64,000 bases of DNA from positions 21,788 through 85,787 of the forward strand of contig MU277768.1 of the NCBI GenBank assembly GCA_022385805.1. Reading direction: 5' to 3'. This document shows, piece by piece, positions 10,397 through 23,552 of the stretch. Origin of the DNA: Pilatotrama ljubarskyi (Eukaryota > Basidiomycota > Agaricomycetes > Polyporales > Polyporaceae). The notes under the pieces are model-generated. The model had not been told where the DNA came from. It saw nothing but the letters and a program-made list of their open reading frames with translations, and did no database searches. The position numbers and the translations under genes were made by a program. The number at the start of each line of letters is the position of its first letter. The stretch's first letter is position 1.

Positions 10397-13300
10397 ATGC
10401 CTCTCGATCCCGCAGACGTTCCCTCCCATATCACAACCGATTTCCATGCTCCGCTCGAGCTGGTGAAGAAGGGTGTCACAATGCACGACCTCTACGACTG
10501 GCACGCTAAGGAGAACTCGGACTACCCGCTCTTCACCTACCACGATGGTGACAAGCTCGAGTTCATCACCTACTCCGCCGCAAACAGCGCCATGGACCGT
10601 GCTGCACGGTACGCAATCTCCGGACTAGGGTCCAACGCCACCACCCAGTCGGACGGGAAGCGGCCGACAGTCGCGATCTTCGCCAACGCTGGTTAGCCTT
10701 TACGCCCGCACTTTGGTCTTCCTACTAACGAACCACCCGCCCTGCAGACACCATCACCTATTTCTGCACCGCGATCGGTCTGATGCGGGCTGGCTGTATC
10801 GCCTTCTTAATCTCTACTCGCAATGCAGCGGTTGGAGTCGCGGACATGCTAAAGAAGACCGGTACATCGCAGCTGATGGTCTCTCAAGACTCGGTCCTAC
10901 GCGGCGTTGCAGATGAGACTCTAAAGCTTCTCCCTGAGGGCCAGATTGTGCTGCGGGATATGCCTGTCTTCGAGGATCTGTTCCCCACCAATGGGACGCC
11001 GACAAACGACGCTTTTGAGGGAGACGTTGTGCTCCCGAAAGTGAGCGACCTGCACGCGCCAGCAATCATCCTACACTCATCCGGTAAGCTCTCACAGGTT
11101 TCCCCCGTTCTTCGTGAAGTGTTCTCATGTCATTTATGCAGGCTCCACGGGCCATCCCAAGCCCATAGCGTGGACGTATCAACGGTTGCTAGTCTGCGGC
11201 AGAGAACCCCGTAGGTGGCCCTTCTCCCTCTGCTCCGATGAGCGCCATACTTAGCCTGCTCATTTACTCAAACAGTGCTGTGTGACGTGGACACTTCGCG
11301 GTCCATCATGGGTTGTCATGGAGTACCCATGTTTCATGGAATGGGTGCATTCCTATATGCCGGGTCGGTACGTATGACCGTGGTATCTTGCGTATATGGC
11401 GAAGTGATGAATCATGTGCACAGCCAATTTGCGGATACGTGATCGCGACGTTCAAACCCGAAACCCCGCCCATTTTCCCTACGCCTGATAGGGTCTGGCA
11501 AGGAATTTTGAAGACGAAGGCGGATTACAGCTTTTCCGTCCCCTCATTCATCGAGGTGAATGGTGTATGCCCTGCAGAATGCGAGAGACGTACTCATGCG
11601 TAAATCTTCGTAGGAATGGGCCCGTGATCCAGAGAAGGTGATGGTCTTGAAGCATATGCGCGGTCTTGTACGTGTCCCCTTCATGCATGTACTCAGAAAG
11701 CTCAACGTATCTCGCTACAGATCTTTGGAGGTGCACCGCTCAACCAGCAAGTCGGCGATGCGCTTGCTTCTCAGGGTGTCAACCTGTTCACCGTCTATGG
11801 ACTGTAAGCTTCCCGGCACCGTCGTAGCCTTCCATTGACCATTGACCATTGACGACATGATCAGTACCGAAGTCGGGTGCGTGAACCTGTTCGCTAGACG
11901 TGAGCTATATCGCCTTGTAGACTAGTACCTCCGAGCTTACCTAGCACGCCTCCATGGCAGCAAATCCTGGCATGGACTGGGCGTACTTCACTCCCTCACC
12001 AACGGTCAACTGCAAGTTCGTGCCGCACGAGGACAACACCTTCGAGATTGTAGTATTGGTCGGTCGCTCTACGCTCTCGCTGCGTCCATCTTTCTCAACT
12101 GAAACCGTTTCGTAGTCCAACCCAGATTGCCCGCTCCCGGCAGTCAACACGAAAATAGATGGGCAAGATGCGTACGCCACAAACGACCTCGTCGAGCCGC
12201 ATCCTACCAAGCCGAACCTCTGGAGGATCTACGGGCGTGCCGACGAGCAAATCATGCTCTCTAATGGCGAGAAGGTTCGTCCGTCCCCTCCAATGTCGCG
12301 TGCGTGGCTAAATATACGTAACAGACGAACCCCGTACCAATGGAGAGGATCATCAACGAAGACCCACATGTGAAGTCCTCCGTGATGTTTGGGCGGGGCA
12401 AGTTCCAGAGCGGTGTGCTAGTAGAGCCGGCGGAAGACCTGCAGGTCGACCCGCAGGACCCGAAGCAAGTCGAGGCGTTCAGGAACAAGATCTGGTCGGT
12501 AGGGTCTTATATCGCACGCGTCCAACATAGGGCTCACCGAAACCTCATCTACAGGCCCACGGTTGAACGTGCGAACGAGTACGCGCCAAAGCATTCGAGG
12601 ATTTTCAAAGAGGTCGGCGTCAATTGCGTACAATGGGCTGGTATGTCTTGTGCTGATTCAGAGCGCCCGTAGATGATCCTTGTCGCTTCCCGATCCAAAC
12701 CGTTCCAGTTCAACGTGAAAGGCCTGCCGCGTCGCTCCGTCATCCTTTCACAGTACCACGAGGAGATTGAGGCTCTGTACCAAGGGGTTGAAGAGAGTGC
12801 CCAGGGCGACTTGCGACGTCCCGACACTTGGGATGCGAGCAGCACGCTATCGTTCATCCGTGCGGTGGTCGAGCAGACGTTGCACCGCTCCATCCCCGAC
12901 GATGGTGACATTTTCAGGAACGGTGGCGACAGGTATGGCAGAGATACCAATTCTGGAGTTGCCGCGCTGACTGTCTGCGCGCATATAGCCTGCAAGCGAC
13001 CTGGATTCGCAACACAATCCTACGTGCCATTCGCGAGACAGACGCAGGCGCTGCGAAGCGGCTGCCAACCAACCTCGTCTTCAAGGCGCCCACTATCTCC
13101 GAGCTTGCGAACATCGTGAATTCTGTTGTCAACAGCACTGACGCGGCAGGTGGCCCTTCGCACACGCCGCAAGACCTCTGGAAGTTCGTAGAGAAGTACT
13201 CCGCGAACTTCCCCGCGCGTCCTTCTACCTTGATTGACCGCCCCTCCTCCTCCAACGATGTCGTCCTCATCACCGGAACAACAGGCGGGTTCGGCTGCGA

Positions 13301-14528
13301 CGCGCTCGAGCACTTGCTTCGTGAGGAGAAAGTCGAACGAGTCTACGCCTTCAACCGCAAGGGCTCGAAGGCGATGGAACGCCAGCGAGCGCAGTTCCGC
13401 GCGAGGGGCCTGGACGAGTCGCTGCTTGACACACCGAAGTTCAAAATGGTGGAAGCAGTCTTGCATGAGCCTGGCTTCGGTGTAGACCCCGTCCTTCTCG
13501 ATGACATCCGGCGCTCGGTCACGCACATCATGCACAATGGTACGATCAGTATATCAGGTATTCGCCTTGCCTCTGACCTCGTCCTGTGCAGCATGGAAAG
13601 TGGATTTCAACATGTCACTTAGCTCCTTCGAAGTCGACATTCAGGGCGCCCGGAACTTGGTCGACCTTGCAATCGGCTCGCCATACGCGAAGGGGCCTCC
13701 GGTTATTTTTGTCAGCTCCATCGGCGTGTTTACTAGTAGGCCCTTTCCTCCTGGTCGATGCGCACATACTAAAAGACACTCACTGATAGATTACAACGGC
13801 CCGACCCCCGCTCCGGAGAAATCTCTTGATGACCCTGCCTCCGCATTCGGCGCCGGTTACGGTGAAAGCAAGTGGGTCACAGAACACGTCCTGCAGAACG
13901 CTGCGGAGAAGGCCGGGGTGCATACGGTCGTGATGCGCCTGGGGCAGGTCACCGGCAACCGAGTAGGATATTGGAACGAGAAGGAATGGTTCCCTGCCAT
14001 CGTCAAGTCCGCAAAGTTCCAGAAGTGCCTGCCTGATATCCAAGGCGTATGTATCAACTCATATTCCGATGCGTACCTCGACTGAACGCGGAGAACCATC
14101 AGGATGTCTCTTGGATTCCGGGATACGAGGGGGCAAAGGCATTTGCTGAGATACGCCACTCTCCCGAACCATTCCTGCATCTCGTGCACCCTCGGCCGGT
14201 CCCGTGGCACAACCTCATCGCCCCGATCGCAGAAGAGTTGGGCGTTCCCCTCGTCTCCTATGCAGAGTGGCTATCCGCCCTCCAGAAGGATGGCAGCGAA
14301 GGCGACGCTGCGGAACTGGAGCTCATGAAGGCGAACCCGGCTCTGCGTCTCTTGTCGTTCTTCAAAAGCCTGAAGGAACCGTCCCCGGAGCGCGAGCCCT
14401 TGGGTATTGTTTACTTGTCGACGGAAAAATCCACGAAGGTGTCCGACACATTAGCGAACCTACCGGAGCTGGACGCGGAGCGTGCAAAGGGGTGGTTGGC
14501 TGCGTGGAAGCAGGCGGGATTCATCTGA
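10397..14528 (+). CDS. NRPS-like carboxylic acid reductase (adenylation-thiolation-reductase)
   Basis: A single-module enzyme that should activate a carboxylic acid as its AMP ester, load it on a phosphopantetheine arm and release it reductively as an aldehyde. About 14 short introns interrupt roughly 1,100 codons, the usual size for fungal A-T-R proteins. The adenylation domain shows ILHSSG|STGHPKPI across an intron, FTVYGLTEVG and WRIYGRADEQIMLSNGEKT. The carrier motif is GGDSLQA, with the Ser codon split by an intron near 12932. The reductase domain shows VLITGTTGGFGCDALEHLL (NADPH binding) and the catalytic GYGESKW (Tyr-x-x-x-Lys). No condensation domain is present, so no peptide bond is made. 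The acid is probably an aryl or small carboxylic acid; the sequence does not decide. Stop at 14526-14528. Confidence 0.9.
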
Positions 14529-15135
14529 AGGTCCAATACCCATCTGTTTGCCTCGAACCTCACACTCTGCTTCCGCTTATATGCAGCCTTCAAGGGAACA
14601 TGTAGTTGTTCGCTCGCTGAGAGACTGGTGCGTAAACGATCTCTGCGAATGCGGTCGGAGACTCGGACGCCGGGTAGTCTTAGCAGTACTCGCGCCGCAG
14701 ATTGTATAAAACTAGCACGATGTAGCTTGCTATTCTTGTTTCCGCTCAGCAAAAGTGCCTTCGCCTTTGAGTCACCGATAATGCCGAGTTCAACAAACAG
14801 ATGAGAGACGTCCGAAAGCGGAGTCGTGGTCAAGGCATGTATGCATGCAAGCGCCCATCACGGTGCTCCCGGGAGTCCCGGACTCCGTCATGGCCTGCGG
14901 TCTTGCCTTCTCCTTTCGCCAGTGCGTACAGCGGCCTCTGTTCCTGGCAAGACACAGACAACAAGTTTCTGGTCAACAGCTACCTGGTTACCTACTTACT
15001 GCGTCAAGGACTGCTTTGACACTCATTGTCAACACATGACCGTGCTGCTTGTAACGACCTCCGACTTCAGCTAGCTATCTGGCGCTGGACTCTCGATCAC
15101 CCTCGCTAATACTCGTTGTCATCGTCGATCCGGAC
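14529..15135. other. Gap between the reductase and VPS15
   Basis: About 600 bases between two plus-strand genes, with the 3' UTR of the first and the promoter of the second. No gene or repeat recognised. Confidence 0.5.
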
Positions 15136-18100
15136 ATGGGAAACGTGCAGTCCCTGACGCGTACAAGCGGTGCCCTAGACTCCTTTGTGGCTGAGCTGGG
15201 CAACGATGTGGTCTACGAGAGAAGGTGCGGTTGCTGCAGTCATTCCTTCACTGACATCGCCCACATACCTCTCTAGTTTGGGCTCTGCTCGTTTTCTGAA
15301 GACCGTGAAATGTCGCCACAAGAATGGTTATTTGGTCGTAAAGATCTTCATCAAGCCAGACCCCGGATTGAGCTTGAGAAAGTACCACAGGAGACTCAAG
15401 AGTACGTCCCGTACCGCTACTCAGGCACGACGAGGTCTCACCAGGCTCAGTTGAACGCGAGGCCTTGGCCGATATACCAAACGTCTACGGATACCAGAGC
15501 TTCGTCGAGACAGACAAGGCGGGGTACGTCATCAGACAATGGGTGGCTAGCAACTTATACGACCGCATCAGGTGTGCAACTCTCACCGCTTCGCTCAATG
15601 GCTCCTGTTCTTAGTCAGTCTTCAGTACCCGACCTTTCCTGAGTCTGGTAGAGAAGAAGTGGATCGCATTCCAAATTTTGAACGCGTTACGAGATGCGCG
15701 CAACCGCAAGGTCTCCCATGGCGATATCAAATCCGAGAACATATTGGTAACGTCTTGGAATTGGGTCTACGTCTCTGACTTTGCTTCATACAAACCGACG
15801 TTCCTCCCTCTCGATGATCCTTCGGACTTCTCGTTCTTCTTCGACACTTCCGGCCGCCGATCCTGTTACATCGCCCCGGAACGATTCTATACTGCCAGCG
15901 AGAATCCGGACATCAGCGCCAAGAAGTCCCGTCTTGCAACCGAGGACAGCGAGGGTCGGAGAGATGGAAAGGTCACCGAGGCTATGGACTGCTTCAGTGC
16001 CGGTTGCGTGATTGCGGAGCTGTTCTTGGAGGGCAAGCCTCTCTTCACGCTCAGTGAGCTCTTCAAGTATCGAGAAGGCGAATTGAAGCTGGAGACGCAA
16101 CTTGGTGCTGTTGAGGAGGGAGTTGTCCGCGTGAGTAATGTCGACTCGAACGGAGATGGTCATTGACCGGTTGTGCACCAGGACCTGATCAAGCAGATGG
16201 TTGGTATCGATCCTTCTACCCGGCCGACGTTCGATACACTTCTGCATACATCTCGCGGCACGGTGTTTCCTGAGTGCTTCTACTCGTTCCTCCACAACTA
16301 CGTGTACTCGGTCAACGAAGTGAACGCCGCGGCATTGTTCACGGCGGCACAGACTTCTTCAGCCCCCCCTGCCGGTGCAGCTGCTTCCGCTCGATCCGCT
16401 GGGCACGTTGGCGCGTCCGCGACTGGCCTGAATGGGGACTCCGTTGATGACATCTTTCCGAGCGACTCTGATCATCGCATGGAGCGGATATGGGCTGACT
16501 ACGAAAGCGTCGAGCCCTATCTCATGAGCGACGCCGTAGAGGAGACCGTGATGGACGTAAAGGTTGACTATGCGCCTCAAATCATCTCATCACGACCTTT
16601 CCATGTCAGTCCGTGCTCATCGTCCCTCTATTGACCAGTTCTAACTGCCTGGCAGGACGTCCTCCCCGTGGAACTCAATATACCGAACCGAGATAGCAAG
16701 CTGCACAGTGCATGGTCTGCCCGTAGGCGAGCTGCAGCCGAAGGTGCGACCACAATCGCTTAGTTCTTCCCGGTCTCTGATTGTTCTTGCCTCAGACGGT
16801 CCCGCGCTCATCATACTTTCTCTTGTTTGTGCGAACATACGCAACTGCTATCGCCCGAGTTCGAAGGTCCGAGCTCTGGACGTGTTTCTCGCCCTCTGCG
16901 CACACCTCACGGACGAGGCGAAACTTGACCGCATGGTGCCATACATCGTAGACCTTTTGCACGACGACGCCGCCATTGTACGCGCTTCCGCACTGCGGAC
17001 GCTAATGCAGGTCGTCATGCTCGTCACCGTCATCACCCCGTCCAACGCGGCCATATTCCCGGAGTACATCATTCCCGCCATCGCCCACCTCGTACGGGAC
17101 CCAGAGGTGTTGGTGCGATGCATGTATGCGCAGATTATCGTCCCTCTGGCCGATACCGCAGTGCGCTACCTCGAAATGGGCCAGGCGCTAAAGGCCCATG
17201 GGACGTACAAGCTTTCTCCTGATACCCAAGAGTACGATGAAGCTCATTTCGAGGCGAGCATCGGTCCCATAGAGATTTTGGGATGACATGTTAACATTCG
17301 TGGCAGGTCTCCTATGACGCCAGTATGACCGACCTGCAGAACAGCATACAGGAGCATCTCGGGGCGCTCCTGGTCGACCCTTCTAGTGTGGTGAAGCGCG
17401 CCGTCCTGCACAATATTTCGTCACTGTGCATCTTTCTCGGTCGGCAGAAGACAAACGACGTGCTCCTTAGCCACATGATCACCTATCTCAACGATCGCGA
17501 CTGGCTGCTACGCTATGCCTTCTTTGACAGCATAGTCGACGTTGCCGCGTGTGCAGGCGGCCGGAGTCTGGAAGAGTATATCCTACCGCTCATGATTCAG
17601 GCATTGTCCGGTATGTCCGCGCGCTATTTGCGCGAACACACGACTCACCTGTTCGCTCCACAGATGTCGAGGAGACCGTCGTGGCCAAGGTTCTCGCATC
17701 GCTTACCAACCTATGCGAGCTGGGGCTGTTCCAGAAGATGCGCATATGGGAGCTCATGAGCGCGACGCTCGGATTCTTGTACCATCCCAACGCCTGGATA
17801 CGACAAGGTCTGATTCATGCTGATGCTGGGGTATCCAGTTCTGATTAGGTGATGCAGGTGCTGCTGCGTTCATCGCATCTGCGGCGAAACATCTCCCAAC
17901 TAGCGACGTATGGTGTATCCTCTACCCGTCGCTGAAGCACTTCCTGCGCTCGGACGTGCGTGATGTGGACGAGAAGAGTCTCCTCTTGGCCATGAAGCGA
18001 CCGTTGTCGAGGCAGGTCTTTGATGCAGCAGTGCAGTGGGCGATGAAGGCCGACAAGACGCAGTTCTGGCGTTCACACCGGAGCGGGAAGACCGAGTCAC

Positions 18101-20849
18101 CCCGTGAAAGCATGACGACGGTGCGACAATCCGGGAGTGCAGCGTCTCGCGCTCGCTCTGATGAGTGAGTGGCAAGTCTTCCTACCCTGTGAGAGGCGCT
18201 GACCGGAGCCCAGGGATGAGGCTCAACTCGCGAAGCTGCAGCAATTAGGCATGACTTCTGTCGAAGAGGCGAAGCTGATGGCGATGAGGGATTATGTCTT
18301 GAAGCTCGCCCGGGCGATTTCAAGGTAAGCAACGCTGCTTCTGCTATGAGTGGCATCCCTCTGATGGATGATCAGCTTCGCGTCTCGTGTGAGTGTCGAG
18401 GTGGAATCAGACGCGCTCAAGACGACGAGCACGATCGAGCTGCAGAAGCTGGGAGTCGTTCCTCAAACCGTCTTTCTGCGTGCGCCGGAGTCTGAGGGAC
18501 GCTCCTCTCGCATGTCATCCAACAGGCCTTCCTCAGATTACTACATCCGGTCTCCGGGAACGCCTCGCACCACCCGTACCTTGAGCATCGACCATGGGCC
18601 CACCTCCGTAGGCGCGCCTTTCGAGGACCTACGCCGTCGACTCGCCATCATCAACGGCTCGGGCAGTTCTCTCGCCATACCCAGTTCACGCGAACCACGC
18701 AGCCCTCTGCCTCATCCTCTCTCTGTAGATCCTAACACGCTACCTCCGCCGACGTCTCCGGACCTACCAAACGTGCTGGACCGACCGAGTAGCCCAGCTG
18801 AGTCCACAGTCTCGACGGCAAATTCTTCTGCATTCCGTGCGATGCGGCGCTTTCCGATCACAGGCGATGGGCAGAAGGCAGCACCAGCGGTTGGTTCATC
18901 GAAGGCAAGCGCGACAGGACTGCTGGAAGCGCATGCACAGATCCGCTCAGAGGGGTCTCAATCGCCCTCCGGGCGGTCATCTCCTGTCTCTGTCGCCGGC
19001 ACTGTGCGAGGACAAGACAAGCCGCGTGTATCATCCATCATGCCGATATCAACATATGGTGGGTTCGCGTCGGGTTTTTCTTCAGAGCCCCCATGCTAAG
19101 CATTTCATAAGATGGCCAAGAGGCTGGCATTAGCAACCTCTTAGAGCATCTATACCTGGATAACAATCGCGACCTGCAGAACGACTTCGGTCCTCGGGTG
19201 CACGAGGGTCCGGTCCGCCGCCGCAACGCAGCCCGTCATACGAGCTTCCTGTCAAGAGAAGGCACTGCCTGGCGTTTGGAGGCGTCCCTCATCGCGCATT
19301 TTAACTCACACTCGGACGCTGTGACCGGCTTGGCCGTATCCCCAGACCATATCTTCTTCGTATCCTCATCGGACGACAAGACCGTCAAGGTATGGGACAC
19401 CGCGCGCTTGGAACGGAACGTGACGAGCAAGCCCCGGCATACGTACAACCAGCATCATGCGAGGGTCAAGTGTGTCTGTATGCTCGAGGGTGTGCACTGC
19501 TTCGCAAGCGCCGCTGAGGATGGAAGCCTGCACATCGTACGCGTCCATGTTGCCCAAGGTGGGCAGCTCCCGAAATACAATAAGCTCCAGGTCATCCGCG
19601 AGCATAGAGTGGAAACGCTCGGGGAGTACATCACCAGCATGGTCCATTACTCTACAGGTACTGCTCTCCTCGCTCATTGGAATCACATCAGGAACTCACG
19701 TTTCCTCAGATACCTCGTCGAATCTGGTTTATGCTACGACACACTCAGTGATTTCGATTCTCGACTTGCGGACGATGTGCACACTTCAGCGTATGGAGAA
19801 TCCGAGGCATCATGGGCCTATCACTTGCATCTGTCTGGATCGCAAGCGGGCCTGGGTCATCTGCGGGACGTCCACGGGTGTTCTCTCCCTGTGGGACATA
19901 CGCTTCGGGATCCTGATCAAGAGCTGGCAAGTTGGCGTCGCAGGCAAAGGCCGCAGTTCTCGCGTACACGAGGTTCTCGTCCACCCCACCAAAGGCAAAG
20001 GCAAGTGGATTATCGTTGCGATGGAGACCCCAAGAACTGCATCCGAGGATTCTTCCCGTACCATCCTCGAGGTCTGGGATATCGAGAGGACCACTCTGGT
20101 CGAGACGTTCTCCGTGAAGACCGCCCTCAGCTCGTCCGATAGCACGGACGAACCGAAGGAAATCGCAGTCGAGGAGGCCGAGATGAACCCAGCCGCCGCG
20201 ATAGCCGCCCTCGTACGAGCGCGACAAGAAAGCGGATCCCTGGAGTCTGGTACCCGACGTGGCGGAATCGTCGGCAACGACACTTCTCGCAGCGAAGCTC
20301 CACCGCCAACTTCTCCGGATGTGCGTGCAATCGTCGCAGGTCCAGAATTCGGTGGGCATACAGTCTTGCATCGATCGCATATAGCGGAAGCAGACAGCAA
20401 GACCTTAGGGCGGTCGCCCGGCCGTGGCTTCCTGATAACTGGCTCTGAGGACTGCAAGCTCCGATTATGGGACCTGGGGCGCCCGGAACGGTCCGTAGTA
20501 CTGAGTGGCCTGGAGGCCGACCACGACAAACCCGCGTACAGGTTTGTCAAGCATTTTGACGACGATGCACGTCATCTTGACTGTTCTTCACTACAGCATA
20601 GTGCATGCGTCTATGGGAACGGCGTCGTCGTATGTCGAGACATGGCCGTCCTCACAGTCCACTCAAACCAATCGGCCCCCTCAGCGACTCTCGCTCATCA
20701 ATCACAATCAGCAAAACCTACTGAAAGGCCATCAAGACACGATAACCGCCATTGCATGCATCGAGTCGCCTTTCCGGGGAGGTCTGGTGACCGGCGACAG
20801 AGCAGGCATTATCAAGGTCTGGAGAGTGGAGGCATCCGAGTCTGCGTAA
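15136..20849 (+). CDS. VPS15: VPS15-type protein kinase, regulatory subunit of PI3-kinase VPS34
   Basis: Membrane-anchored pseudokinase-like scaffold that activates VPS34 in autophagy and endosomal sorting. The start MGNVQS at 15136 carries the N-terminal Gly needed for myristoylation. The kinase domain shows VVKIFIKP (ATP-site Lys), TRPFLSLVEKKWIAFQILNAL, SHGDIKSENILVTSWNWVYVSDFASYKP (HGD for HRD and DFA for DFG, normal in this family) and SCYIAPERF. HEAT repeats follow (about 16800-17900), then a Ser/Pro-rich linker (18400-19050) and C-terminal WD40 repeats (SPDHIFFVSSSDDKTVKVWD, GPITCICLDRKRAWVICGTS, LITGSEDCKLRLWDL, GLVTGDRAGIIKVWR). Many short introns; an estimated 1,500 residues, in line with the family. 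Confidence 0.92.
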
Positions 20850-21146
20850 TACCCGTATCAGTATTCAGGAGGTTCCGGTTTGGCATGTTTTGTACCATAG
20901 AAACCCATCCATTCTCGTTGCATCCCCGGACTTACATGCTCTCAACAAGCTAACTGCTAAGAGTTGCTCAGAAAGACCATCGTTCAGCATTTCACCCGGC
21001 TGGTGGTGCTTATCGGTATCACAGGATCAATCAAGTTCTGGGTACGCTCAGATTGCGCGGTGGCGGCTGGTGGCGGTCGGGCCGTCTATATGTGGTACGT
21101 CTTCCTATGCGTGATCTAATCTTGTGTCGCTTCACCATCATCCACA
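20850..21146. other. Gap between VPS15 and the M20 peptidase
   Basis: About 300 bases holding the VPS15 3' UTR and the peptidase promoter. Nothing else is seen. Confidence 0.5.
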
Positions 21147-23236
21147 ATGTCGCCAGAGTTCTGGCAGCCGGGGGACGACGTGACTCCTGCAAAGCTAGAC
21201 AACATCAACATATACAGACCTGAATACCTTCAAGCTATAAAGTCTGGTATCGCCGCCCTCGACGGGGACCTGCAAGAGCTGAGCAACAGCATTCATGGTA
21301 CGCTTCACTAAACGGCTCCGGGTCAACACTGACAAGAGCGGCATAGATCACCCCGAAACCAGATTCGAGGAGTTGTACGTCGAGCAGATCGATGCAGTTG
21401 ACCCGCATGTCCTGATTGAACGCGTGCCATCTTCAGTCACGCCCACGACGTCTTGACTGCATTCCTGGAGAAGCAAGGGTTCAAAGTAACGAGACATCAT
21501 CTTTTAGAGACGGCATGGAGTGCAGAGTATACCCATGGCAGCGGGGGTCGCACCTTGGGGGTAAACTCAGAAATGGACGCCTTGCCGGGCATTGGCCACG
21601 CATGTGGCCACAACTTGATCGCGATTGCAGGCGTTGCGGTCGCTTGTGGCGTCAAAGCTGCACTCGAGAGGTTTAACTTACCCGGACGGGTCGTCCTCTT
21701 GGGCACACCAGGTATGTTTCATGGCGTAGATTTTTCTCGGAGTAATAGTGCTGACCGTTTGCGTAGGTGAAGAGGGAGGCGCCGGGAAGGCCATTCTCCT
21801 TGATCGGGGAGCGTATGAAGGGATGGACGCCTGTTTGATGTGAGCAACTTGATGTCGACCTTTGGATCGCGATCTGGTTTCGGTATGAACACTCCAATTA
21901 GGTGTCACCCCGCGCCTGGCCCTCCACTGTCTGCGAGCTTGAGCAGCTGCCTTGCTCGTCAGCGGATTGACGTGGAGTTCCTTGGTCATACGTGAGCAAT
22001 GTTACCCTCTCGTACTCGGTTGTGTTGAGTGCTCAGTATCCGATCACAGAGCCCATGCTGCGCTCTCCCCTTGGGAAGGCCAGAATGCTTTAGACGCGGC
22101 GGTGCTAGCGTACACAAACATCGCGGTACTGAGACAACAGTTGAAACCTACGCATCGTGTGCATGGCGTCTTCGAAGGGAAGGACTGGACGCCCAACAGT
22201 GCGTCATGCCCGCTGCTGATGATCCTGCGACGCTTATGACGACCTCACACGACAGTCATACCGGATTATGCCAAGATGGTGTACGCCGCTCCTTCGAAAC
22301 CTTCGCGCCGAAGTGCTCATAATCTATGAAATCTGCATAGGTGGTACGTCCGTGCGCCGACCCGGCCCGAAGTGGATGCTGCTGTAAAGCGCATCAGTGC
22401 ATGTTTCGAGTGAGTCGTCTTCATGCAATAACAAATCTGTTCTCCCTCCGATGTCTCTCTCAGGGGAGCAGCTCTCGCTACAGGTTGCCGTGTTAAGGTC
22501 GAAATGGGCAATGCCACATATGAACTGAGACAGAACAAGGCTCTCAGTACGCGTCCATTGCCGCTGACACATACCTGCACCCCCTTGCTGACTGTCTGTC
22601 CTTAGGTGATGAGTTCGGGGATGTATTTACACAGACAGTCGGACCCATCGACCACGAATACGGGATCTCCCATGCATCAACGGACTTCGTAAGCCCCATG
22701 TTTCCCCATCGATGTTCAAGGACTGATACCCTGAGCATAGGGCAATGTAACATACGGTCAGCGAGCGATCTCCTTCATTCAAGCGTTCATTGCTGACCTT
22801 GCTTCTGCTGATCAAGCTTTGCCCGCGCTACATCCCTCATTCGGTACGTCGACAAGGCCGCGAGCGCGTATGTGCAGACGTTGACGCAATTTGCAGCTAT
22901 ACCTACGCGTGGCGGGAATCACACCATAGCGTTCACTGAAGCGGCAGCCACGAAGGAAGCCCATAGGGCTTGCATGTGCATCTCCTTAGTCTTGGCCGCC
23001 GTTGGCTTACGTGTGCTGACGGACGATGCATTCTTCGATAATGTCTGTTGAAACTGGATTATCTCGTCATCTTCCACGCTCACGTCACCGCCCAGGTTCG
23101 CACGACGTTTGAGGAGGATGTGCGTGCTAGGCAGAAGGAAAGTGAGAGCTTGAAGGTATGCGTCGACTCTTCTCGAGGGCGTACATTGCTCTGTGCGCTG
23201 ACCAGAACCCAATCCACGTACAGTGAAGACGCATGA
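21147..23236 (+). CDS. M20-family metallopeptidase/amidohydrolase (PM20D2/aminoacylase-like)
   Basis: Zinc-dependent amidohydrolase that probably cleaves N-acyl amino acids or small dipeptides in the cytosol. The start [14 protein letters not shown] follows a tccaca context. Family motifs in order: [35 protein letters not shown] (metal ligands), [17 protein letters not shown] (catalytic and metal-binding Glu pair), [18 protein letters not shown] in the dimerisation domain, [17 protein letters not shown], and [22 protein letters not shown] near the C-terminus. About ten introns. The exact 3' end is less sure: I take the last in-frame stop at 23234-23236, but a final intron could move it slightly. 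No signal peptide seen. Confidence 0.85.
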
Positions 23237-23495
23237 ACAATGTGAAGTGATGTCAATGAAATGGAATGAGCCTCCCCGAGTGAATATATGTTGCCGAAAC
23301 CTTTGAGCACGGGGGCTACCGCACGGGAGACCGTATGCATTCTATACCGTGTGCTCACCGTGCCGTGGTCACGGTCATGGGATACTCCTACCATCGAGAG
23401 TATTTTCCCAGGAGGGCGGCCGACGGGCTTCGCGAAGCGGCCCGTCATAGTGTATTGAAAGCATCTTTGCAGGGTTCTCGTGAGCGACCACTACC
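23237..23495. other. Gap upstream of the P450
   Basis: About 260 bases holding the peptidase 3' UTR and the P450 promoter. No gene seen. Confidence 0.5.
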
Positions 23496-23501
23496 TATAT
23501 A
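23496..23501 (+). promoter_or_regulatory. TATA box of the cytochrome P450
   Basis: TATATA followed by GCGGGAGCC, 52 bases before the ATG at 23553. Confidence 0.4.
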
Positions 23502-23552
23502 GCGGGAGCCAAGCTTGAGGCGTGTCGCCTTGCCTCGCCCTCTCTGTCTCTC

